Part shown: positions 23,471 to 33,220 of the stretch, piece by piece
Layout of the letters: each line of letters opens with the position of its first letter
Numbering within the stretch: position 1 is the stretch's first letter
NCBI GenBank assembly: GCA_023159155.1
Contig: JAJNNX010000101.1
Location: 1 to 33,220, forward strand
Length of the DNA: 33,220 bases
Source: Ustulina deusta
Lineage: Eukaryota; Ascomycota; Sordariomycetes; Xylariales; Xylariaceae
Direction: 5' to 3'
Notes under the pieces: generated by a model
What the model was told of the DNA's origin: nothing
The model's input: the letters and a program-made list of their open reading frames with translations, nothing else
The model's database searches: none
Program-made: the position numbers and the translations under genes

Positions 23471-24094
23471 TACGTGCGATATTTGGAATATTTGCGATTG
23501 AAACAAGGTTTAACTAAACCATCCGAATATATATTGCAGGGCTTTAGTCCCTGAAAGTCGAGCTAGGTACTTAAAAATTGTCAAGTTGACAGTTTCTATC
23601 CGTCTTCCGTCTAAAGTATGAGGGTATCGAGGCGTCGCAAGAACCCATATTCCAAGTAATGCAGACGTGATAGTGGTCATCATTTCTACCATTCCGCGAT
23701 TTGTAGGTTTCGAACCGGCACTATTAGGGATCTATGGCTGGCAGTGCGCCGGAGAGCTATCACAAGGTGTGGCAGCGACTGACAAACCAAACTGTCAGTT
23801 GATTTGTCTATAAAGTGGCATATGGACACCACCAAATTTTCTTTGCGGTCGAGAGACGCCGGGCAAGATAGAGAATAAGGGCCAACAAGATAGGACGTGG
23901 CTGACATTGTGCAGACTTTGCACACCTGGTTTGGCAGTGCGGTGGAATGGGAGTGAGTTGGCTATGAGAGGACGACAACATATCCCATGCCGGCCCCAGC
24001 ATTGAAAGTGACCTCATACGGCATCCTCAAATACTTGAACCCGGACGACTTGGCGAGTTATATGACGAGCGATTTTAAGGGCTACTCATCATAA
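23471..24094 (+). pseudogene. Unidentified plus-strand coding relic with in-frame stops
   Basis: I do not recognise the family. A frame from 23514 to 23810, broken by a TGA at 23619, reads like protein and has a hydrophobic stretch rich in V, I and P-R-F-V-G-F-E-P. From about 23816 a second frame runs to a TAA at 24092-24094, interrupted by TAA (23876), TAG (23891) and TGA (23954); each stop is one transition from CAA, CAG or CGA. Its last part contains W-F-G-S-A-V-E-W-E and ends in a plausible C-terminus, Y-L-N-P-D-D-L-A-S-Y-M. A short frame at 23471-23551 may be an upstream piece. The two main frames overlap, so one shift or a lost intron would join them. Minus-strand frames are also open here, so strand choice is probable, not certain. 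Confidence 0.4.
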
Positions 24095-24476
24095 CGTACA
24101 AGAGCTAATATACCAAAAAGTAGCGTGCCTCTTAGCACCCGAAGTTGTGGATAGTGTAAAAATCATTGTGATAGAACCCTCGAGCTCTAAACATAGAAAG
24201 CTGCGGACTAGTGTTGTTGTTATATTAATGCTAATGGGCAACTATGCAGCAGATTTTTGTAAAGTCGCATTAAAAATATGTAAACATATTAAGTTCAAAA
24301 ACTATACAACTCATATATAAACTACTAGGTATAGTTAAATACCTAAGCATATGCTGCGACCTTTGGGGCAGATATGCAAGCGAGGGGGAAACCTGCAGCT
24401 TTATATCCTACCTAGTAGGTGAGGAGGTGCTGTATGGGGTCTGTAAGGGCAAAGTCTGTGGCGATGCCGGCCTATT
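24095..24476. other. Non-coding stretch between opposite-strand relics
   Basis: Intermediate AT content with no credible gene. It holds a 7-bp inverted repeat TAGGTAT / ATACCTA (24326-24332 and 24339-24345). The plus-strand relic ends to its left and the minus-strand remnants end to its right, so it would have been a convergent intergenic region. Confidence 0.4.
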
Positions 24477-24746
24477 TTACAGCCAATCAAAAGTACCCCG
24501 ATTATTTGCGTCGGGGCGGAAACCTGCGGCGAACAGAACATCCGTCGCGCTGGGTGGCCGACGATAACTGTCAAGACCGCTACCTTTCTGAAGCATTGCA
24601 GAGATGCATTGTTCGACTTTCTTGTCATCAACACGATGGTCGGACTTCGTTTCGGAAACAGCACCTCTCAGGTCTGCAGGTAGCGCAGTGAGAAAGCCTT
24701 GCAGTGCGAAGCCACCGTCGGCATCTTTTCCGAGGTTGTACTGCAT
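24477..24746 (-). pseudogene. Minus-strand coding remnant, 89 residues, unknown function
   Basis: This is an ATG-started open frame with balanced amino acid use and normal composition. It has no signal peptide or membrane segment. Features are an Asp/Lys-rich middle (residues 38-44), a single Cys (47), Y-R-R-P-P at 61-65 and A-A-G-F-R-P at 73-78 before a W-L end. The Y-R-x-P-P ... G-F spacing faintly recalls the first conserved arginine region of pertussis-like ADP-ribosyltransferases, a family found in some fungi. No serine-threonine-serine or Glu-x-Glu motif follows in any nearby minus-strand frame, so even if related it would be a truncated, non-catalytic piece. It could equally be an unrelated terminal exon. 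No intact upstream exon could be joined. Confidence 0.35.
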
Positions 24747-24987
24747 TAGGCGACCATGACAGCATCAGCGGAGGAGTGCCCAAAGCCCCGATATCCACCT
24801 AGGTAACGTGGCTGTGAGTATGCCTGATGGCCAGTCGAGAAGCACCATTTATTGATGGGAATGACCGATCCGGTTTTGCGGCGACCATCGCCGCGACACT
24901 CTTGCCTTGTACCCCAGACAACCACCCAGTACAGTACCAAGACGAATAGCTGTTCGGGTCTGACGACTTGTTTGGCAGGTGTTGGTG

Positions 24988-25235
24988 TTACTCATCGAGC
25001 ATGTAGCGAACAGCGGTCATCTGAAGCTCGATAGAATACCCTGCGGCTACGGTATAAGCCCCGTACTTCTTATTTCTCGTCCTGGCTGGTGCCATGATCT
25101 GCGCGCTATCATGTAGGGGTAAAACGCCTCACAAGCATTCAAGACTGTCTTTCGGTTTTTGGGAATCAATGCCCCAACACAATCAATATCACTGCAGAAG
25201 TTAATCAATGCATATCCGTCGACTCGATTGATCAA
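24988..25235 (-). pseudogene. Minus-strand coding remnants upstream of the 24477-24746 frame
   Basis: Two overlapping minus-strand frames look coding. One runs from about 25235 to a stop at 25047 and carries two Cys close together (C-x4-C) followed by a Lys/Arg-rich turn and another Cys. It has no ATG, so it would be internal or an exon. The other starts with ATG at 25095, is 35 residues long, begins M-A-P-A-R-T-R and ends at 24988 after a run of hydrophobic and polar residues. The first frame and the 24477-24746 frame share the same phase, but several stops lie between them. A decayed, intron-containing gene is the simplest reading; product unknown. Confidence 0.3.
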
Positions 25236-25709
25236 GCTGTCTTTGCTCGCCTCACTTGTGTTTTTTCATTTCTATTTCCTTCCAATTTATCGTTAGCCTG
25301 CCTCCGCTTCTACTACTCATAACAGCGCACACGCTATTGAGCCAAATAAGCCATTGTCTTCGGCAGCGATCAATCGCGTTGCTATACGCACGCGTCTCAC
25401 GGTGACACTTTGGCCATGTTCAGCTGTTGGTGTCAGAAATAAACTACCATCTAGTGTTCGAAGTCACGGTCCCCTACACACATCTTCGCAAGTACCTAGC
25501 ACTGTCCGATTCACCGACCATACAGTCCTTGTGAATCTTCGATCGTCCATGTATACTGCCGCCCCCACAACTGCGTGCCTACCACCTTGTATCCTGCCTC
25601 CGACAAATCATTGTCAAGATAAGTGGATACGTATACAAGTGAGCAGAATGTCTTGTATATTTAGGATGATCAGATGGAAGAATTAAGAACCAAGGGTCCG
25701 GGGGAATTT
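25236..25709. other. Normal-composition right end of island 3, no convincing gene
   Basis: A pyrimidine-rich tract near 25258-25316 resembles fungal promoter or leader sequence on the plus strand. The following open frame 25354-25686 starts with TTG and has Ser, Pro and Arg-rich composition without a recognisable domain; I do not call it a gene. On the minus strand GCTAAC near 25293 could be a branch site of a small intron. Composition falls to AT-rich after 25700. Confidence 0.3.
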
Positions 25710-26255
25710 AATAATATATATAGTCAGAAAATAAAATATACCTAATCTTTATATTTTAATACTTCTATTTATTTTAAACTTATATGTTATTTTAGTTGTT
25801 TAATATAATTATATAAAATATAACTTATAAATATAAATAGTAAATATAATGTTTTAATATTTTAGAAAACTTTAAATATATTACTAGATTTTTCTTTTTT
25901 ATAACTTATAGTAAGTCTTTTTTATAAAAAGTTTTAATTATATTAAAGTTCTATAGGCTTGCTAGTATTTTTAGTATTTTTATTTTATTTTATTTAGAGT
26001 TTTTAGTACTAGCTAAACTTATAAAAAACTTTTATAAAAAAAAAAAAAAATATAAGCTAGTTAGTAATAATATATAGATTACTTAGCTAGATATATATAG
26101 TTTTTTAGTTTTAAGTTATTAAAGCTTAAGTAAAAATAATTTTTTATAGTTATTTATTAATAAATTTATAGCATGCTATATAATAAATATAAATTTTAGC
26201 TATTAAGTTAATAGAAAAGCTAATAGGTATATAAATAAAAATAATAAATTAAAAC

Positions 26256-26405
26256 AGAGTAGGAGCGTAGTAGAATATTAGAAGGTCTAATATATTTGTG
26301 TGCGAGGTCCTACTTATAGGAGTATAGGCTACTTAATATAGACCTGTTCTGACCTAGGGTATAGGCCACTATTTAAAGTTGCTAGTTCGAGCCCCCTATA
26401 GGTTT
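26256..26405 (+). mobile_element. SINE-like pocket with Pol III A-box and B-box motifs
   Basis: About 150 bp keep normal composition. TAGTAGAATATTAG at 26268-26281 resembles a tRNA A-box, GTGCGAGGTCC at 26300-26310 is a degraded B-box look-alike at tRNA-like spacing, and AGTTCGAGCCC at 26384-26394 is a full B-box match. Folding around the perfect B-box does not give a T-stem or acceptor stem, so it is not a tRNA gene. A 12-bp direct repeat GTATAGGCYACT occurs at 26322-26333 and 26359-26370. A tRNA-derived SINE or its fragment is the best guess; no A-tail or target duplication is clear. Confidence 0.35.
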
Positions 26406-26458
26406 CTATTAAAATACCAGGCATAAAAAAACTTTTTGCTAACTTTAGCAAGTATTAA

Positions 26459-26463
<5 letters not shown>

Positions 26464-26490
<27 letters not shown>
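26464..26490. repeat. (TA)n microsatellite
   Basis: An uninterrupted TA run of about 13 units lies 60 bp right of the SINE-like pocket. Confidence 0.85.
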
Positions 26491-26491
<1 letters not shown>

Positions 26492-29400
26492 TTAAATAGC
26501 TGCTATATTATATTAAAATAGCTAATGTTTTTTTTATTGCTGCTTTAATTAATAGCTTAAGTAGTTCTATTGTTTTTATTAGTAGTATATTTTTAAGTAT
26601 ATTTTTATTAATTATTTTTTTAATAATTATTAGTTTAAATATAGTTTTAATGAAAATTATTAATTTAATTATTATTTTAAGTATTATATTATTAAGTATT
26701 AATAGTTTAATTATTATTTTAAATATAAATTTAATCAGAAATATTTATTTTATAAAGATTAATTTAAAAAAACTTATATTTTTATATAGTTTTTTTTAAT
26801 ATTTAGATATATTTTTAAGCTTTTTTTTAGTTTGTACTAAAAACTAAATTATAATTTATGTTTATTTTAATAGTTTTTAATAAAATTTTTTAAATAATAA
26901 AAATAATACTTTAAGTACTAATAATTATAATTATATTTTAATTTTTTTTATTTAATAAAATATTTAAACTTATTTTTATAATAATTAAAGTAATATTATA
27001 TAATTATTTTAATTTTATAAATATTTTTATTATTATTTAAGTTAAAATATGAATTAGTTTTTATAAGTTTAAATAAAAATATTATATATTTAAATAAATT
27101 ATTATTATTTTTTATAAAATATAATTAAACTATTAATAAAAAATCTAGTTTATATATTAAGTTTTTAATTTTTTATTTAATAGTTTAAAGTTTAGCTTTT
27201 TGTTATAAAAACCTTTTTAAAAACTTGCTAAATAAATAATAATTATTATATAAACAAAAAAAGATTTTATTTTTTAGTTTAAATTAAAGTATATAATATT
27301 GTTTATTAAATTATTTTTTAAATTCTACTATAATAAAATTTATTATTAGCTTAATATTTTAATATAAATATTTATAAATATTTTATATTTTTTTAAAAAT
27401 ATATTTATTAGTTTATTTAGTTATAATATTAAAAAATTTAAATAGTTTAAATTTAAACAATTATTTATAAAAAAATAATTATATAATATATAAATATATA
27501 AAATTAAAGTTTTATTATAAAACTAGTATAAATTTAACTTAATTAAACTTAAATTATAAAAAATTATAAAAATATATAGCTATTTTTATAGTTTAGTTTT
27601 TTTGTTTAAATAAACTATTTTTTTATAAATAATAGGCCGTAATTATTAATAATTTAGTATTTAAAGCTTTTAATATTTTTTTAAAAAACTTAAGAATAAA
27701 TTTATAATTTTAATTAAATATAATTTTTTTTAAAATATTTTAGTTATTTAGTAATAAATAATATATAAATATAGGAGTTTATTTTTTAACTATATACTTT
27801 TTATTATTTAATATTAATAATATTTATTTAAATATATAATATAATATAGTTAATATATAATTATAAGTTTTATAATAAATTTTTTTTATAAGTTTTTAAA
27901 ATATACTAATTAATTTAACTAAAAATAAAAATAAAATAAAGTTTATTATAATTATTTATATAAATAATATATTTTTAAAATAAATAAAATATAAACTTTT
28001 TATTAGTTTTAGCTTATTAGTATAATTAAAATTATATTTTAAATAATATTTTATCTATTTTTTAATTAGCTATAATTTATAATAAATAAAATAAAACTTA
28101 AAGTTTTTTATTATTTAGTTAGAACTAATATAATATTTTCTATTATATATTGCTATAAATATTTGTTTAAGTATGCTATATAAATCATAAAACTATTTAT
28201 TATTTTTATATATATTATAAATTAGCCTATTTATAATATAAAAAAAATATCTAGTTTTAAAAAATATTTCAATATTTTTATTAACTTTTTGTTTCTTATT
28301 TATTATTAGTTTACTAAAAATCTTTGTTAGCTATATATCTGTTTTATATACTAAACAAAAATCTTATTTTTATTTATTATTTATAATAGTTTTACTTAAA
28401 TATTTAATTATATTTTATATTATATTTAGTTAACTAAATATATTAAAAATATAGTTTAACTAGTTTAAAAAATAATATATTTTAAATTTATATTATAATA
28501 AATAAATAAATAAATTTATTAATTTATTATTAATATAATTAATGGCTAATATAATTAATATTATTTAATTTATAATATTTTTAGTAGTTAAATAATTAAT
28601 AAGTATTATAACTAGCTATTTATTTAAATATACTATAATATAAAGCTTTTTTATTGCTTATATTAAATGAGCAACTTTTAACTTTAAAAAGCTATATTTG
28701 GTTTTTATTTATAAAATATGTTTATTTAAATATCTTACTAGTTCTATTTTTATAAAAAATATAGTTTTGTTTAATATTTATTTAAAAAGTTTTTTAATAT
28801 AAAATATTATTATTTTAAAACTTTATTTAAAAAACTTATTTAGCTAAATATATAAAATATAATTAAAATTATAATAATATAATATAATTTTAAAACAAAT
28901 AACTTTTTAAACTATATAAAAAAATATTAACTTTATTTAAATTAGTTTATAATAAATTATATAAATATAATACTTTTGTTTTTTAGGGTTACTATTAATA
29001 ATTTTACTTTTTTATTATTTTTTTACTAAAAAGATTATTTTATAATTTTATAATAGTTTAGCTAGCTTAGCGTAGTATAACAAAAAATTATAAAAAAAAC
29101 AAGCTATTTAAAAGTTTATATACATTTCTTTAGTAATAAATATTTTAAGTATATTAATTTAAAATTTAAAAAGTTTAACTAATAAATACTTAATAAAAAA
29201 CTTTTTAAAAAATAAACTAAATATAATATCTAAATATTTAAAATATTTTTTATATATATTAAAAAATAATATTATTATTATTAATAAAGCAATAATAAAA
29301 CTATAAAAATAGTTAAAACTGCTTATTTATATATTTTTAAATATATTTAAATATATTATAAAACTTTATAAAAGCTAAGTTTAATTTTTGTATGTTTTAA

Positions 29401-32400
29401 GAACTAATAATTATAAATTTGTTTTTAAAATTTAAATAAATGTTGAACTAATAAAAAAGCTAGTTATATTTATATAAATAATATGATATCTGTTTAAAAA
29501 ACTATTAATTATTTTGTTTTATAAAAAAAAATAGTTATTAAAAATAGTAACTTTATTAAATTATTGCAAATTAATAATTATTTAGGTTTTATTTATGTTA
29601 TATATTTTTTTTTAAATAATAAAAATAAAATAAGTAAAAAAAATTAGCTTATTTATTTATTTCATATAATTTATTTTATAAAGTTTATTATATATTATAT
29701 TAAAGATTTTTATATTATAACAATTTAAAAAATATAATTATAAACTCTATTTTATTTTTTATTAATTATTAATAAGCAAAATTTTAAATTGCTAATTTAA
29801 AAAAATATTTATTTTATTTTAGTTTTTTTAAATATTATAAGTATTAATAATTTTAGTAAGCTTTGCAGCTTTAAAAGCTTTTTTTGCATAAATATAAATT
29901 CTTTTTTTAGTTATTTTTTTGAAAAGATTTGCTAGCTTTTTTATATTAAAAATAATAGATATTTTTAAAATCTTATGCTTAAATAACTTATCTAGCACTA
30001 ATATATAAATATTATAAGCTAACAATATACTTATTTTTTTTTATTATATTAAATATAGTATTAATAAAAAAAATACTTATTATATATATTTTGTTTGTTT
30101 TAAGGATTTTTATTATAAATATTTATTAAGTTTTAAAAACATTTAAAATCTTTTTTATAGCTTTTATAAAAGTTACTACAAGCATTATCTAACTAGCTAA
30201 CTTATTTATATTAATTATTATATTTATAAAGAAAAAGTATTAGTTATAGTTATAATAATAATAAGTAATATATTAAATTTAGTATTTATAAGAATTATTA
30301 AATTAGTAATATTAAGAAACTTTAATTTTATTACTTTAGCTAGTAGGGTAGCGAGGGCTATAGCTGCTATAGCTAGTGCTATTATTATTAATTTTTATAA
30401 ACTAATATAATTTTTATTATTTTAGTTCTTATAGATCTACCCTAGTTTAGTACTTTTATTGATTTTTATTAGCGTTATAGCATTATTTATTACTAGTACT
30501 ACATATAATATTTTTATATATAGCTATAAAATAAAAGCTATAATTAGTAAATAAAAGCTTATAATCTATTTAAATATAAGTATTTTTTTTATTTTATAAT
30601 ATTACTTTTTATATATTTATTATTTGTTATATATATTTATAACTATATATTATTATATTAAATATAATTATAACACTGTTAAATCTATAAAAAATAATAA
30701 TACTATATTAGTAGTTAATTATTATAATATAAAAAAAAATTATTTTTAATAACTATACTTAGCTATAAATAGTTATTAATAACCTAACTTTTTTTTATAT
30801 ATAATATAATAAAAGGTTTGCTATTTTTATTTATGCTATATATATAAAACTTGAATTTAGCTGATATTATTAAAATTATTATAATATTTCTAATAGTAGT
30901 TATTTTATTTTTATGCTTTTTTATGATATAATTAAAGAATTTTAAATAAAATTAGCTAATAATAGTTTTACTAGTTTTTAAATTATTATAAATTTTTATA
31001 TTTATTTTTATTAAAGTTAGTTAAGCATTAAATCCTAAATAAATATAACTTAAGTTAAACAATTTATTATATAAATTAGTATTAAAAATAGCTATAATAA
31101 AGATATTAATATTTAATATATATAAAATTTTATTTTAAATAGCAATAATTATAGTTTAAAATACTAGCTTATAGCTAAAAATATTTTTTGGTTTAAAAAT
31201 TATTTTATTTTTAGCATATAAGTAAACATATAAATACTAAAATAATATATTATATAAAAAAAATTCTTAAATATAATATTTATAAATATATTAAGTAGAA
31301 TTAACTAGTAATTAGGTATTAGTTTTAGCTAATTTTTTTAATTTGATTTTTAATTAGTAATAATATAAATAAAGCTTAAATATTACTAATAATTGATATT
31401 TTTTATAATAGTAGTAGTAAATAAATACTAAGTTAAATATATAATAAGAAATATTACTATAATAATTAAATTTAGTATTAAAAAAATAGTTCTTTTTTGT
31501 TACTAGACTATATATTAGCAAAATATATATAATTATAGCTTTTATTATATTATATATTTTTTTATTTTTATTATAATCATAATTTTTATTATATTTTTTG
31601 TTTTAGTTATAATTATAATGTTAGTTATATTTTTAATTATTATTATAATAGTAATTCTAATTATTATTATAGTATATTTTTTAATTTTAATTTTGTTAGT
31701 TTTTTGTTTATAAATTTTTATTGTTTTTTTTGCTATATCAAAAATAAAGTTTGCGTTAAAAAAATTATTTAATTTTTGATATTTTTTGTTATAGTAATAG
31801 CTATAATTATAGTAGTTCAAATAGTAATTTAAATAGTTGTTTTAATAAGATAGTTTTAAAAATTAAAATATTTTTGTTAAAGAAATATTAGTACTATTTA
31901 ATAAATATTTTATTTAAAGCTTTATATTTAGATATTATTTTTTACCTTTATATTTTAACTTATATTATATTTTTTTGATTTTCTTTATATAGTTTTTAAA
32001 GTTTTTATTTTATTTAAAAGCATAAATATAATTTATAATAGTTTTTTTTTATTAATTATAAGTATTTTTTATAACTTTAATTTAATTAAAGTTATTTTTT
32101 ACTAATATATTATTAGTTTTAATATAATAAAGCTTATATTATATATATTAAAAAAACATATTATAGTTTTTAGCTATATTTTAAAAAATTAAAAAATCTA
32201 ATATTATAAAATAGTTATTTTATTATTTTACTATAATAAAGCTAATTTTATTAGTAAATAATTAAATAAAAATATAATTTAATTACTTTTTAATTTGTTT
32301 ATTTTTAATATAGTATTAATATAATTAATACAAAAATAAATATTAATATAAATAATGTTTTTTTTATTAGCTATAACTTTTTAATTATTAAAGTTATTTT

Positions 32401-32502
32401 ATTTTAGATTAAAAATATTATTATTATTATATTTAAACTTAGGCATTTTTTTAATAAATATTAATTTAGTACCAAAAATATTTTTTTTTAGCTATTGCTT
32501 AC

Positions 32503-32503
<1 letters not shown>

Positions 32504-32533
<30 letters not shown>
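32504..32533. repeat. (ATT)10 microsatellite
   Basis: An uninterrupted run of ATT units lies in AT-rich sequence. Confidence 0.9.
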
Positions 32534-32830
32534 GTAATTAAAATAGCTATTATTATTGTTTAGTTTTAGGAGATCTAAAGGATTTTTATTTAATATTTTA
32601 TATATTTTAGGTTTTTTTTTATAGCTAAGTTATAATAAAAAAAGTATTAAAGTTATAAAATTAAGTATAGCTATATTTATTATAAACTTAATATTTAATA
32701 TAATAGTTAGTATAGTTTTAGTAAGATTTAAAAGAACTCTAGACTTATATAGCAATAAAATAAGAAGTTTACGCATAAACTAACCTATAACTTTATAGCT
32801 ATATATATAAAGTTTATATTTATTTATTTC

Positions 32831-32936
32831 ATAAACTTTAATTTTTTTTTTTTTTTTTTTTTTTTTTAGTTTAAAGTTTTTATTTATAATATTAATAAAC
32901 TAACTATAAAAATTTTACTTAATTAATTATAATATT
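32831..32936. repeat. 106-bp dispersed repeat, copy B (more mutated)
   Basis: Gapless counterpart of 17-122, in the same orientation. All 16 differences are A or T here. The interrupted T-rich tract of copy A has become an unbroken T26 run (32842-32867) purely through C-to-T changes. Confidence 0.8.
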
Positions 32937-33220
32937 ACTTTAAATTTATAAATTATTTATTAATAAATATTTAATAAATATATATTTTTTATTTTATTAT
33001 AATTAATAAAATATAAATAAACTTTTTTTTTAATTATATATTTAATATAAAAAATTATATATTTTATAATATAAATCTAATTTTAATCTAATTTTAATAA
33101 AATTTTTAATTTTTATATTATTTAAAAACTAATAATTTATAAAGAATTTAATTTTAAATAATTTTATTTTATTTTTAGTTTTTAAATAATTAAAATAATT
33201 TTAATTTTTAAGTATAGCTA

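Larger units (their letters stand above)
25710..33220. repeat. AT-rich RIP-degenerated block, right end
   Basis: This 7.5 kb of A/T sequence is interrupted only by the pocket at 26256-26405. Frames at 29828-30025 and 31545-31820 (both minus) are open by chance or are eroded transposon pieces; they consist mainly of K, I, N and Y, and the latter starts with TTG. No intact gene or RNA is seen. Confidence 0.7.

Noticed and set aside
23510..24017. Overlapping minus-strand frames 23808-24017, 23686-23925 and 23510-23692
   Set aside because: Only 23808-24017 and possibly one other have a normal ATG. The plus-strand frames read more like protein and their stops fit RIP. Strand choice remains uncertain.
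24419..24691. 90-codon plus-strand frame opposite the 24477-24746 remnant
   Set aside because: It starts with GTG and is Arg, Cys and Ser-rich, typical of an antisense shadow; the minus-strand frame has ATG and a better composition.
24746..24940. 64-codon minus-strand frame whose stop overlaps the ATG at 24746
   Set aside because: It starts with TTG. The stop-start overlap would suggest translational coupling in a bacterium, but everything else here is fungal, so it is taken as coincidence.
26261..26404. Intron-containing tRNA using the A-box at 26268 and B-box at 26384
   Set aside because: The implied acceptor arms (7 nt before the A-box and 7 nt after the T-arm) do not pair, and the T-stem has only one or two pairs.
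29828..30025. 65-codon minus-strand K/I-rich frame
   Set aside because: It could be an eroded transposon piece, but no domain motif is visible and chance frames of this size are expected in such DNA.
31545..31820. Possible gag zinc-knuckle relic with Tyr replacing Cys and His (Y-x2-Y pattern)
   Set aside because: The frame starts with TTG and the Tyr spacing does not match C-x2-C-x4-H-x4-C; most of the rest is I, K and N repeats.
1..33220. CRISPR array, phage, plasmid or bacterial defence system
   Set aside because: No regularly spaced repeats, no prokaryotic genes and no ribosome-binding sites; composition and mutation pattern are fungal.

Overview
The window looks like a repeat-rich, extremely AT-biased chromosomal segment of a filamentous ascomycete fungus. 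About 28 of 33 kb is AT-rich sequence with no long open reading frames. Paired repeats inside the window differ almost only by C-to-T and G-to-A changes, the signature of repeat-induced point mutation (RIP). The few normal-composition islands carry broken, eukaryotic-type coding sequence. I see no intact gene, no rRNA or tRNA, no CRISPR array and no bacterial-type operon. The species cannot be named from this.

Layout. 1-12549 is a RIP-degenerated block of dead mobile elements. It holds a 106-bp repeat near the left edge (17-122), a degenerate minisatellite near 2.6-2.8 kb, a small surviving pocket near 9.63-9.77 kb, and a patch near 10.86-11.04 kb that resembles one at 19.8-20.0 kb and may derive from a reverse transcriptase. 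12550-13474 is a complete miniature LTR retroelement (TRIM-like): two direct LTRs beginning TG and ending in CA (TA in the mutated left copy), a purine tract, and a 5-bp target duplication ATATT. Its left half is strongly mutated and its right half nearly intact. 13475-15100 is AT-rich again.

15101-17211 is a normal-composition island with an ankyrin-repeat pseudogene on the plus strand, broken by stops and at least one frameshift, followed by an (ATTG)n microsatellite. 17212-23395 is a T-skewed AT-rich block, probably mostly a dead retroelement read on the minus strand. It contains a 514-bp element with 16-bp perfect terminal inverted repeats. 23396-25709 is a second normal-composition island. 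It holds a plus-strand coding relic (23471-24094) that I cannot name and minus-strand coding remnants (24477-25235), also unnamed. 25710-33220 is AT-rich, with one surviving pocket at 26256-26405 that has Pol III A-box and B-box-like motifs (SINE-like). A second, more mutated copy of the left-edge repeat lies at 32831-32936.

How it works together. Nothing here forms a pathway. The picture is an AT-isochore or heterochromatic compartment (subtelomeric, pericentromeric or accessory are all possible) in which transposons were repeatedly inserted and mutated, stranding short islands of decayed gene sequence. The main interest is mutational: internal repeat pairs show the direction, context and edges of the RIP process directly.
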